Shown: in pieces, positions 17,101 through 24,355 of the stretch
How the letters are laid out: each line of letters opens with the position of its first letter
Numbering within the stretch: position 1 is the first letter of the stretch
Notes under the pieces: model-generated
What the model was told of the DNA's origin: nothing
Database searches by the model: none
The model's input: only the letters and a program-made list of their open reading frames with translations
NCBI GenBank assembly: GCA_958439425.1
Contig: CAUBVH010000020.1
Location: 1-29,021 of the forward strand
Direction of reading: 5' to 3'
Origin: an uncultured Collinsella sp.
Lineage (GTDB): Bacteria; Actinomycetota; Coriobacteriia; Coriobacteriales; Coriobacteriaceae
Length of the DNA stretch: 29,021 nt
Position numbers and translations under genes: made by a program

Positions 17101-18477
17101 TACGCCGTGATCGGCCAGTCCATTGCGGGCTGGGGCGTTATGCCACCAGACGCCACGGTGCCCCATGCGGTGCCGTGGCCACAACATTCGGGCTTTTTGG
17201 CCACCGTCAACGAGCAGCTGCAGCATATTACTTGGACGCGAGGCGCATCGGCATTTGCAACGCAGCCCGTGGGTGCCGCAGGCTGTGGCCCGGCATCGTT
17301 TAGCGTAAGCAACAACGGCAGGTGCGCGCTCTATGTAGAGAACACCGATGGCAAGGTGGGGCAAACCTACGACGAAGAAGGCAACCCGGTAGCAGTGATG
17401 GGCAAGCACTTCCGCATCTTCGCCAGCACCTTGGCAGGCGATCTGTTCACGGAGCCGTTCGTGATGTGCGAGCTGGACCATCCCGTCGATCAGATAACGA
17501 CATTTTTGACGTCGGGAGGCATGCTCTCCGCGCTCGCCACGCACATTGTGAGCGCGGAGAAGAGCGAGGCAGAGCTGCACGGCATCGAAGTGCCTCTGGT
17601 GGCGTGTGCCACTCCGACGGGCGCGGTCGCTACCTCGGGCGCGGTGGTGCCCGGAGCAGCAGGCGAATCCTTCATGGTCACGGTGCGAAACGACGGCAAC
17701 ACTTTGCTGACTGCCGGCACAATCGATCTGTACCGAGAGGGCTCCAGCCAGCCGTTCTCCAGCGCATCCATCGGATTCGGAGCGAACGCACGCATGGCTT
17801 CGATCTACGATCCAGAGCTTGCCGAAGACGCTTCGGCCAACGACATGACACACGTAAAGTACGCGCTCGAGACGCTGGGCGCACGTTTTGCAACGCACCC
17901 GCTGGTAGCCGACAACGGCAACGCCGTGCTGGCACCGGGTTGCACGGCACAGTTCCGCATGAGCTTCGCCATCCCCGAGAGTTGGAGCGACGAAGTGGGC
18001 AAACGCGTCACGCTGTATGCGAAGGCGCGTAATCTGGTGGCGCTCGATCCCGTAACGCTCGAGGAGATCCGACCGGGCGCAAACTCGGCGCTGAGTGCCG
18101 TTCTGCACGAGCTTCATGTGCCCGACGCGGCATGCGAACGCTCAGAAGTGCAGGTCGGCGTATGCGACAGCGCGGATACGACAGGACTTCACGACGCCCC
18201 GATGACAGCAGACGGCGATGGTGGCTCGAGTGGCAGCGGTACTGACGAGGGCGGCGGCTCCGGCGGAAGCAGCTCCGGCAGCGGCAAGAACCACGGCAAT
18301 AACAAGCGCTCCGGAAAAGCGGGCGCGCTTGCGGGCACGGGCGATGTCAACGCTCCCCTTACGGCAGCCGCTGCAGCACTCGCCGCGGCAGGCGCGGGCC
18401 TCATCGCCTACAGCGCCCGCCGCACGGCGCTCGAAAAAGACACCGCCAATGAGGTCAATTCGGATAAGTCTCGCTAG
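14110..18477 (+). CDS. Large surface protein with signal peptide and LPXTG-like anchor (LAGTG)
   Basis: A 1455-residue exported protein. The N-terminus MLDRRSLLVAGASS has a twin-arginine-like start, a hydrophobic core and probable cleavage after AYA (41). Residues 50-145 look like a carboxypeptidase-regulatory/transthyretin-like Ig domain (VANKNMPIKGAQVTLTS ... ATTDDEGTAIF). The middle is a long beta-rich region of unknown fold. Near 1180-1240 a CARDB-like segment contains VTVRNDGNTLL. The tail has a Gly/Ser linker, LAGTGD at 1407-1412, an Ala-rich hydrophobic stretch and RR with a short polar end. This is the layout of a sortase signal with Ala and Gly in place of P-x. The ATG at 14110 has GGGAG six bases upstream. 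An in-frame TTG at 14014 has no ribosome site. Function and ligand are unknown. Confidence 0.82.
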   Translation: MLDRRSLLVAGASSLASIMLPRVPGSENAFLLPFAPTAAYADEKDPFRVLVLSRTMFGVVVVDVANKNMPIKGAQVTLTSRYAAGKQLAATTDDEGTAIFEIASLSEGYVDEAKLLDAYDFNGGISISMAGYRDVEIPLARIQGGTAITAPTRPLSDGEPYFRQLTFDEWDIQYAEATFMALPKDDTANEQPDTHAFTVQAHLPQGGQATLHINKVMPAAGSSTETVTQIGQIKASASSADNLATFTLEDKFLDAASSLLEEGCKLRFVLDYQDKTYTLSSPMAVVTAPAAKAESGSTTIVPTTMDQEITPFDFPASFPGIGGNKFTCWMPSFPILFDFSFAGYVLFGGGYKPASYMNDSGNPDPEYWKKSPRESGAKQANRYLDEMEGKWNQYKSMSAGSGTDPRNTKLLRHHCTPLFTMDIATQLYGSLAYDWVGKTWGNNNDPAYGNIKALFQVRTDLNWTEQFTLGPVPFFLNVNPWVLAKLALAVGAHTHGSGAAFFKNISLDYSNTSGSFTIQIGLAVTFGAGVAGVASSAVRGAASLTLFIGYEKADGHQLPRLRVGADVDVDVILQFVMFKWTTKAWSGSWPTLIDSWNMSVNNDDRYVPQRSELALGGDTPYTLDACFGTPGNTEAGGVPQFIASATIVTNSELLARAEVAAAAINVAPVVRDWDQAVTRIELEADAESDDTGQVEHFVHALMENDENAAPMYEYTYIGQSTNAVADPNANSAGVSEDERGGIKPSSDNVLFSGVLSEAHMKLTMIAGVECLFRIASVRYGDNGRSRLVVHTKANGTWSAPTPVDFPLGFGEGDVERDGIFDYDFDVVEYTDGRGNQDAYVLLVSGERPAGNNTLFDTASTAGILSVVRLRISNDEIRVVSHTSWRSISRGRLQEDGYHCLQCPRITAGKTLVDGRLSGAYLHRRGTTAEKALGSEAEVALECFTLWSDDLGDSLTFRQVLRFPQAPSSIELSEPENINGKMVVPVAYETADGCGCASYAVIGQSIAGWGVMPPDATVPHAVPWPQHSGFLATVNEQLQHITWTRGASAFATQPVGAAGCGPASFSVSNNGRCALYVENTDGKVGQTYDEEGNPVAVMGKHFRIFASTLAGDLFTEPFVMCELDHPVDQITTFLTSGGMLSALATHIVSAEKSEAELHGIEVPLVACATPTGAVATSGAVVPGAAGESFMVTVRNDGNTLLTAGTIDLYREGSSQPFSSASIGFGANARMASIYDPELAEDASANDMTHVKYALETLGARFATHPLVADNGNAVLAPGCTAQFRMSFAIPESWSDEVGKRVTLYAKARNLVALDPVTLEEIRPGANSALSAVLHELHVPDAACERSEVQVGVCDSADTTGLHDAPMTADGDGGSSGSGTDEGGGSGGSSSGSGKNHGNNKRSGKAGALAGTGDVNAPLTAAAAALAAAGAGLIAYSARRTALEKDTANEVNSDKSR

Positions 18478-18524
18478 CTCCTAGTTATTTTTGTGAGAGA
18501 CGCCGGCTCGGCTCATCGAGCACC

Positions 18525-18559
18525 AAAAAGGACTGGCCCCGATAACTCGGAGCCAGCCC
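18525..18559 (-). terminator. Terminator of the lipoprotein gene
   Basis: On the minus strand the stem of 13 pairs, including two G-U pairs, runs from 18559-18547 to 18542-18530 with a four-base loop, and five T residues follow (complement of 18525-18529). Read on the plus strand the two wobble pairs become mismatches, so it is built for the minus-strand gene that ends at 18588. Confidence 0.85.
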
Positions 18560-18587
18560 TGAGTCGCCTGACGTAAGAATCGCGGCG

Positions 18588-19604
18588 TTACTTGAGCTTC
18601 AGCGCCTCCATCATGGGCACGGCGGCGTCCCAATCGATCTTCCAGCCAATCGACACGCGGACGGTTTCACCCGTTGCGGGAGCCGTCGCAAACAGTGTAT
18701 GGCCGTTGTCGGGACCGGTAAAGCGCAGCCACGTTATGCCGTTGTACTCGACCTGGTCGGTTGTTGTCTCCTTACCTTCGTAGACCTGCTCTAGGCTTGC
18801 AACCTCTTCCTCCGGCGAGCGTAGGAAGATGCTGATGTTCAGGCGTCTTCCAGTCTCGTCGTGGAAGAAGTTTGCCTTTTCGTGCTCTTCGTCGGACGAA
18901 TCCAGCGTGTACCCATCGGCGGCCTCGATGCTGTACGATGCGCAGTCGATGCCCGTTAAATCTGCCTTCTCGCCAGAATCGGCCACGCCGCCGGCCGCCT
19001 TGAACTCCTTGGTCTCGCATCCCGTGGTGTCAAAGTGCATGGCCTCATGATTCTTGGCGGGGGCGTAAGCGTCTACGAACTCGACAGTGATGGGCCCGTA
19101 GTACGCCGTCTTGGGCGCCCAGAAATACACGTACTCAACGGTCTCGCCCGGGCCGATATCTGGCCTCTTGGAAAGATCGATGCCCTCGTGAAGCTCATCG
19201 GGAGCCTCACTTGCAACGTAGTCGAGCACGGCCGCCTTGCCGGAAGTAAACAACGGGTCGCCTGCCTCAAGATCGCCCTGGGCAGCATGCACGTTAAAGG
19301 AACTGAACGTCCTGTTCTTTGTGTTGTTGTTGGTAATCTTGATGTGCAGGTAAAAGCCGTCCTGCTTCTTGGCATCACCGCGATAGAACGTACCGTGAGC
19401 CACCGACTCATAGGTAATGCCTGCCACCTCGACCGTCTGCGACTCATAGGCCTTGGGCTTCTCGGCCTTCTCCTGCACAGGTGCGCTCCCGCCCGAGCCA
19501 CTCGGCGCATTACCGCCGCAGCCGGCCACCGTACATGCCAGCACGGCCGAAAGCGTCACGGTGGGAATTCCTAACAGCAGCTTCTTCGTCATGGGCTTCA
19601 TCAT
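18588..19604 (-). CDS. Lipoprotein of unknown function, DUF4352-like N-terminal domain
   Basis: A 338-residue protein. The signal peptide ends in lipobox VAGC with Cys29 as the lipid attachment site, followed by a Gly/Ser/Pro-rich linker. Residues about 50-190 form an immunoglobulin-like region with the pattern of DUF4352/telokin-like domains (GFYLHIKITNNNTKNRTFSSFNV, then GPGETVEYVYFWAPKTA). The last 130 residues are a second beta-rich region that I do not recognise. The start is the first of two adjacent ATG codons, at 19604, with AAAGGAG eight bases upstream. The frame upstream to 19727 has no ribosome site. It stands alone, with its own terminator, and is divergent from the topoisomerase operon. 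Confidence 0.82.
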   Translation of the reverse strand: MMKPMTKKLLLGIPTVTLSAVLACTVAGCGGNAPSGSGGSAPVQEKAEKPKAYESQTVEVAGITYESVAHGTFYRGDAKKQDGFYLHIKITNNNTKNRTFSSFNVHAAQGDLEAGDPLFTSGKAAVLDYVASEAPDELHEGIDLSKRPDIGPGETVEYVYFWAPKTAYYGPITVEFVDAYAPAKNHEAMHFDTTGCETKEFKAAGGVADSGEKADLTGIDCASYSIEAADGYTLDSSDEEHEKANFFHDETGRRLNISIFLRSPEEEVASLEQVYEGKETTTDQVEYNGITWLRFTGPDNGHTLFATAPATGETVRVSIGWKIDWDAAVPMMEALKLK

Positions 19605-19748
19605 CCTCACCGCTCCTTTCGGCTTGCAGCTCATCCGTTGCCCGAGTCCCAAGTCGACCCCGTGGCATCGGCTTCCACTATGAGCGTATGACGAAACACG
19701 ACGCCGGCGAAGTGACCCACGGCCCAAATAACGACCCGCCAGCGTTCC

Positions 19749-19792
19749 TTATGGGCCAAAGGGACTCGCACACGCACGCCCGTGGCCCATAA
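19749..19792. repeat. Nine-base inverted repeat with 26-base spacer
   Basis: TTATGGGCC at 19749-19757 is repeated inverted as GGCCCATAA at 19784-19792. Related GGCCCA half-sites occur just upstream, in ACGGCCCAAATAA at about 19720-19732. The spacer does not itself form a strong stem. It could be a bipartite binding site or a large-loop stem. Confidence 0.5.
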
Positions 19793-19859
19793 AACGAGAC
19801 GCTTGTCCCAATGTTCGATTCGGAACAACAATCCGCACGACACGTTTTACCCGTTAATC

Positions 19860-19873
19860 CGAACGATTGTTCG
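19860..19873 (+). promoter_or_regulatory. LexA-like box upstream of the topoisomerase operon
   Basis: CGAACGATTGTTCG is a palindrome of the form CGAAC-N4-GTTCG, the SOS box layout of Gram-positive bacteria and actinobacteria. It lies 99 bases before the ATG of the ParE-like gene. An inverted arrangement of the same half-sites (TGTTC-N6-GAACA) occurs at 19812-19827. LexA binding is inferred from the pattern alone. Confidence 0.5.
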
Positions 19874-19972
19874 ATGGATTTCGTGTTGGGTGGAATCGCC
19901 CAAGGGCTGGGCTATGCTACCTTGACTATCTATATGACTTAAACGCAGCAAAGGAGTATCGAGAGAGCGAGC

Positions 19973-21970
19973 ATGGCAAAAAACACCGCAAACTATGGTA
20001 ACGACAGTATTCGTCAGCTCAAGGACGAGGAGCGCGTACGCCTGCGCCCCGCCGTCATCTTTGGCTCGGACGGACTCGACGGTTGCGCGCATGCCGCCTT
20101 CGAGATCCTGTCCAACGCCGTTGACGAGGCGCGCCAGGGCTACGGCAAGCTCATCACCCTTACCGCCTTTCGCGATGGCTCCATTCAGGTAGAAGACAAC
20201 GGCCGCGGCTGCCCGCTCGACTGGAACCCTTCCGAAAAGCGCTTTAACTGGGAACTCGTCTTTTGCGAGCTCTACGCCGGCGGCAAATACAATAACAACC
20301 AGGGCGGCGACTACGACTTCTCGCTCGGCACCAACGGCCTGGGCTCGTGCGCGACCCAGTACGCTTCCGAGTACATGGACGTCACCGTTTGGCGCGACGG
20401 TAACAAGTACTCTCTGCACTTTAAGAAAGGCAAGGTCGTCGGCGCCAAAAAGAAGGCGCTCGAGATCGAGCCCAGCGACGAGGACCGCACCGGCACCACC
20501 ATCAAGTGGCGCCCCGATCTTGAGGTCTTTACCTCCATCAGCATTCCCCACGACTGGTATCGCGAGACCATGCGCCGCCAGGCCGTGGTCAACGCCAACG
20601 TGACCTTCTGCCTGCGCATCGAAGGCGACGATGGCGAGTTCTCCGAAGAGGACTTTTGCTATCCCAAGGGCATTGAGGACTACGTGCTCGAGAAGGTGGG
20701 TGCCGACTATCTCACCGAACCCTTCTTTATCGAGGCCGACCGCCGCGGTCGCGACCGCGAGGACCTGCCCGACTACAACGTAAAGATCACCGCGTGCATG
20801 TGCTTCTCGCGCACCTTCATGATGCAGGAGTATTACCACAACTCATCGTGGCTCGAGAACGGCGGCTCGCCCGAGAAGGCCGCGCGCAGCGCTCTGACCA
20901 GCGCCATCGATGCCTATATTAAGCAACAGGGCAAGTACAACAAAAACGAGAGCGGCATTAAGTGGCAAGACGTCCAGGACTGCCTGGTACTGGTGACCAA
21001 CTGCTTCTCCACCCAGACGTCCTACGAAAACCAGACCAAGAAGGCTATCAATAACCGCTTTATCCAGCAGGCCATGACCGCCTTCTTTAAGGAGCGCCTC
21101 TCGACCTACTTGATCGAGAACAAAGACGCTGCCAACAAGATCGTGGAGCAGGTGCTCATCAACAAGCGCTCGCGTGAGAACGCCGAAAAGACTCGCCAGA
21201 GCATTAAGACCAACCTGCAGCAGAAGACCGACATGGCCAACCGCGTGCAGAAGTTCATCGACTGCCGCTCCAAGGACAAAAACCGTCGCGAGATCTACAT
21301 CGTAGAGGGCGACTCGGCAGCAGGCGCCATTCGCACCTCGCGCGATGCCGAGTTCCAGGGCGTCATGCCCGTCCGCGGCAAGATCCTCAACTGCCTGAAG
21401 GAGGACTACCCGCGCATCTTTAAGTCCGACATCATCATGGACCTTATGCGCGTGCTGGGCTGCGGCGTGGAGATTAAGGACAAGCGCATCAAGAACCTGG
21501 GTGCCTTTGACCTGGACAACCTCAACTGGAACAAGGTCATTATCTGTACGGACGCCGACGTCGACGGTTACCACATCCGCACGCTCGTGCTCACCATGCT
21601 CTACCGCCTGGTGCCCACACTTATCGACGAGGGCTACGTGTATATCGCCGAGTCGCCGCTCTACGAGATCAACTGCAAAGAGAAGACCTACTTTGCCTAC
21701 ACCGAGCTCGAGAAGAACGGCATCCTCAAGGAGATCGGCGACCAGAAGTGTTCCATCAACCGCTCCAAGGGTCTTGGTGAGAACGATCCGGACATGATGT
21801 GGCTCACCACCATGAACCCCGAGACGCGTCGCCTGATCAAGGTGGAGCCCGAGGACGTCACCAAGATGGAAACCATGTTCAACCTGTTGCTGGGCAACGA
21901 CGAGGCGGGCCGCAAGCGCCATATCTCCGAGCACGGCAAGGAATACCTGGACCAGCTGGACCTGCAATAG
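19973..21970 (+). CDS. parE: Type IIA DNA topoisomerase subunit B (ParE/GyrB-like, divergent)
   Basis: The ATPase subunit of a type IIA topoisomerase, 665 residues. The GHKL ATPase has E44 and N48 in FEILSNAVDEA, DNGRG at 75-79, the lid GTNGLG at 119-124 and the sensor lysine K356 in ENQTKK. The TOPRIM domain has catalytic E445 in EGDSAAGA and the metal-binding triad D527-A-D529-V-D531. The second motif usually reads EGDSAGG, so this protein belongs to a divergent branch. The length fits ParE-type or short GyrB-type proteins. AAGGAG lies 16 bases before the ATG, rather far, while GAGAGAG lies closer. The partner subunit follows after 45 bases. The organism presumably has a standard gyrase elsewhere, which cannot be checked here. 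Confidence 0.9.
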   Translation: MAKNTANYGNDSIRQLKDEERVRLRPAVIFGSDGLDGCAHAAFEILSNAVDEARQGYGKLITLTAFRDGSIQVEDNGRGCPLDWNPSEKRFNWELVFCELYAGGKYNNNQGGDYDFSLGTNGLGSCATQYASEYMDVTVWRDGNKYSLHFKKGKVVGAKKKALEIEPSDEDRTGTTIKWRPDLEVFTSISIPHDWYRETMRRQAVVNANVTFCLRIEGDDGEFSEEDFCYPKGIEDYVLEKVGADYLTEPFFIEADRRGRDREDLPDYNVKITACMCFSRTFMMQEYYHNSSWLENGGSPEKAARSALTSAIDAYIKQQGKYNKNESGIKWQDVQDCLVLVTNCFSTQTSYENQTKKAINNRFIQQAMTAFFKERLSTYLIENKDAANKIVEQVLINKRSRENAEKTRQSIKTNLQQKTDMANRVQKFIDCRSKDKNRREIYIVEGDSAAGAIRTSRDAEFQGVMPVRGKILNCLKEDYPRIFKSDIIMDLMRVLGCGVEIKDKRIKNLGAFDLDNLNWNKVIICTDADVDGYHIRTLVLTMLYRLVPTLIDEGYVYIAESPLYEINCKEKTYFAYTELEKNGILKEIGDQKCSINRSKGLGENDPDMMWLTTMNPETRRLIKVEPEDVTKMETMFNLLLGNDEAGRKRHISEHGKEYLDQLDLQ

Positions 21971-22015
21971 CAGCAAATCGATAACGACGGCCCATAAGAA
22001 GTTCAAGAGGAAATC

Positions 22016-24256
22016 GTGGCAAAGAAGAAGACGAAGAACCAGCCAAAGAAAAAGCAGGTCAACGCCGAGAACGTCATCGGCCTGCACTCCGAGGTCACCG
22101 ACCAGCCGATCACGCAGACGCTCGAGGTCAACTACATGCCCTACGCCATGAGCGTCAACGTCTCGCGCGCATTCCCCGAGATCGACGGCTTTAAGCCCTC
22201 GCACCGCAAGCTGCTCTACACTATGTACAAGATGGGCCTGCTCAAGGGCGAGCGCCAAAAGAGCGCCAACATCGTGGGTCAGACCATGAAGCTCAACCCG
22301 CACGGCGATGCCGCGATCTACGAAACGATGGTGCGCCTGGCGACGGGCAACGAAGCGCTGCTTGCCCCCTTCGTGGAGTCGAAGGGCAACTTTGGCAAGT
22401 ACTATTCGGGCGACCTGAGCTACGCCGCCTCGCGTTACACCGAGGCCAAGCTCTCCCCCATCAGCGCCGAGATCTTCAAGGACATCGACAAGGACCCGGT
22501 CGACTTCGTCGACAGCTACGACGGCGCCATGAAGGAGCCGCGCCTGCTGCCCACCACGTTCCCCAACATCCTTGTCTCGGCCAATAAGGGCATCGGCGTC
22601 GCCATGGCGTCCGACATCTGCGGTTTCAACCTCAACGAGGTCTGCACCGCCACGATGCACTACCTGCAGGATCCCGACTGCGACCTGCTCGAGTACATGC
22701 CCATGCCCGACTTCTCGACCGGCGGCGAGATTATCTACCGCCGCGAGGAGATGGAGAAGATCGTCGAGACCGGCCTTGGCAGCTTCCAGATTCGCTCCCG
22801 CTGGCGCTGGATTCCCGAAGAGCGCATCATCGAGGTCTACGAGATCCCCTACACCACCAAGACCGATGTCATCATCGAGCGCATCGTCAAGCTCTCCAAG
22901 GAGGGCAAGGTCAAGGAGATCGCAGACATCCGCGATGAAACCGACCTTTCGGGTCTGCGTATCGCCATCGACCTTAAGCGCGGTGTCGACCCCGACAAGC
23001 TCATGGCCAAGCTCTATCGCTCGACCACGCTGCAGGATTCGTTCTCGTGCAACTTCAACGTGCTCGTCGACGGCTATCCCCGTGTTATGGGCGTGCGCCA
23101 GATTCTGCACGAGTGGGTCAAGTGGCGTATTGAGTCCACGCGTCGCCGCATTAACTTTGACCTGGGCAAAAAGTCCGAGCGCCTGCACCTGCTGCACGGC
23201 CTTGAGGCAATTCTGCTCGACATCGACAAGGCCATCGCCATCATCCGCGGCACTAAGCTCGAGGCAGAGGTTGTACCCAACCTTATGAAGGGTTTCGACA
23301 TCGACGAGACCCAGGCCGAGTTTGTCGCCGAGCTCAAGCTCCGCAACATCAACGAGGAGTACATCCTCAACCGCACCAAGGACATCGCTAAGCTCGAGGG
23401 TGAGATCGCCGAACTCGAGGAGATCCTCTCCAGCGAAGAGAACATCAAGAAGGTCATCAGCGACGAGCTGGCCGCGGTTAACAAGAAGTACGTGATGCCG
23501 CGCCGCACGGGCAGGATCGAGCCCCATGAGGTTATCGAGGTAAGCTTGGAGCCCGAGGTCGAGGAGTACCCGGTTACCATCATGCTTTCGCGCGATGGCT
23601 ACCTCAAGAAGATGACGGACCGCGTGCTCAAGAAGGCGACCACGCTCAAGTACAAGGACGGCGACAAACCCTTTATCGAGTTCCCGTCCTCCAACACGCA
23701 CGAGCTGCTGGTCTTTACCAACAAGAGCCAGGTGTACAAGTGCAAGGTCGCGGCGTTTGAGGATACCAAGTCGGCCCAGCTGGGCTCGTACCTTCCGACC
23801 GATCTCGAGATGGAACCCGACGAGAGCGTCATCTGGGTCATCGACCCCGAGGACTACAAGGCCGACGTGCTGTTCGTCTTTGAGAACGGCCGCGTGGTGC
23901 GTGTCGCGCTTTCTGGATACGTTACCAAGACCAACCGCAAGCGCCTTAAGAACGCCATCTACGGCGGCAGCAAGCTGCTGTATGCGCAGGTGCTCAAGGA
24001 GGACCGCGACCTCGCGCTGGTCTCGAGCGACTACCGCCTGATGAACTTCAACACGTCGCTGCTCAAGACCAAGACGACCACCAACACGCAGGGCGTCCAG
24101 GCCTTTACGGCCAAGAAGGGCCGCTCGGTCACCACCGTCGGCACGACCGAGGAGATCCTCGGCGCCGGCGTCTCGGCCGAAAAGTTCACCGCGCAGAGCC
24201 TCCCCTCTGCCGGTGCCTTCATGAAAGAAAACGACATGCCGAGCCTGTTTGACTAA
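22016..24256 (+). CDS. parC: Type IIA DNA topoisomerase subunit A (ParC/GyrA-like, divergent)
   Basis: The DNA breakage-reunion subunit, 746 residues. The Lys-rich N-terminus leads into the winged-helix domain. The active-site tyrosine is Tyr141 in SYAASRYTEAKLSP. The tower and coiled-coil region is present with IAELEEILSSEENIKKVI near 465-482. The C-terminal part has beta-pinwheel repeats (LSRDGYLKKM, VFTNKSQVYKC, VFENGRVVRV) but no GyrA box (Q-R-R-G-G-K-G), which favours a topoisomerase IV-like enzyme over a supercoiling gyrase. In the quinolone-binding region, HGDAAIYET puts Ala99 where gyrases have the drug-contacting Ser, and Glu103 at the acidic position. The start is a GTG at 22016 with GAGG five bases upstream. 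It forms an operon with the ATPase subunit. Confidence 0.9.
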   Translation: MAKKKTKNQPKKKQVNAENVIGLHSEVTDQPITQTLEVNYMPYAMSVNVSRAFPEIDGFKPSHRKLLYTMYKMGLLKGERQKSANIVGQTMKLNPHGDAAIYETMVRLATGNEALLAPFVESKGNFGKYYSGDLSYAASRYTEAKLSPISAEIFKDIDKDPVDFVDSYDGAMKEPRLLPTTFPNILVSANKGIGVAMASDICGFNLNEVCTATMHYLQDPDCDLLEYMPMPDFSTGGEIIYRREEMEKIVETGLGSFQIRSRWRWIPEERIIEVYEIPYTTKTDVIIERIVKLSKEGKVKEIADIRDETDLSGLRIAIDLKRGVDPDKLMAKLYRSTTLQDSFSCNFNVLVDGYPRVMGVRQILHEWVKWRIESTRRRINFDLGKKSERLHLLHGLEAILLDIDKAIAIIRGTKLEAEVVPNLMKGFDIDETQAEFVAELKLRNINEEYILNRTKDIAKLEGEIAELEEILSSEENIKKVISDELAAVNKKYVMPRRTGRIEPHEVIEVSLEPEVEEYPVTIMLSRDGYLKKMTDRVLKKATTLKYKDGDKPFIEFPSSNTHELLVFTNKSQVYKCKVAAFEDTKSAQLGSYLPTDLEMEPDESVIWVIDPEDYKADVLFVFENGRVVRVALSGYVTKTNRKRLKNAIYGGSKLLYAQVLKEDRDLALVSSDYRLMNFNTSLLKTKTTTNTQGVQAFTAKKGRSVTTVGTTEEILGAGVSAEKFTAQSLPSAGAFMKENDMPSLFD

Positions 24257-24295
24257 AACAACGGCGACCAAACCGTCATGGTTTTACAAAGCAGC

Positions 24296-24333
24296 GGGGC
24301 CCGGAGCGCAGTAAACGCTGTGCCCTGGGCCCC
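24296..24333. terminator. GC-rich stem after the topoisomerase operon
   Basis: GGGGCCC (24296-24302) pairs with GGGCCCC (24327-24333) with further partial pairing in the 24-base interior. It lies between the convergent ends of the topoisomerase operon and the AAA ATPase gene. No T-run follows on the plus strand, and only GCTTTG on the minus strand, so any terminator action is uncertain. Confidence 0.45.
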
Positions 24334-24355
24334 ATGCATTACACCAGCATCATCC

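Larger units (their letters stand above)
19605..19972. other. Intergenic region between lipoprotein and topoisomerase genes
   Basis: These 368 bases have no convincing gene. They hold the leader of the lipoprotein on the left, an inverted repeat at 19749-19792, two short palindromes at 19812-19827 and 19860-19873, and the leader of the topoisomerase operon on the right. Frames that cross it (for example minus 19631-19843) have no ribosome site and no recognisable product. A clear pair of -35 and -10 boxes for the topoisomerase gene was not found; TATGCT at 19913-19918 is one possible -10. Confidence 0.6.

Noticed and set aside
16756..18117. 453-codon minus-strand frame inside the surface-protein gene
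   Set aside because: It is antisense to a gene with signal peptide and anchor, has no ribosome site, and is Arg, Cys and His rich in the way of shadow frames.
19631..19843. 70-codon minus-strand frame upstream of the lipoprotein gene
   Set aside because: No ribosome site, Trp/Val/Arg-rich, and it spans the inverted repeat. It is better read as regulatory or repeat sequence.
20843..24271. Open frame of 1142 codons on the minus strand, antisense to both topoisomerase genes
   Set aside because: It lies opposite two genes with all catalytic motifs in order, has no ribosome site and encodes a Val/Leu/Asp-rich chain with no domain. High GC and strong codon bias of the real genes keep this antisense frame open.
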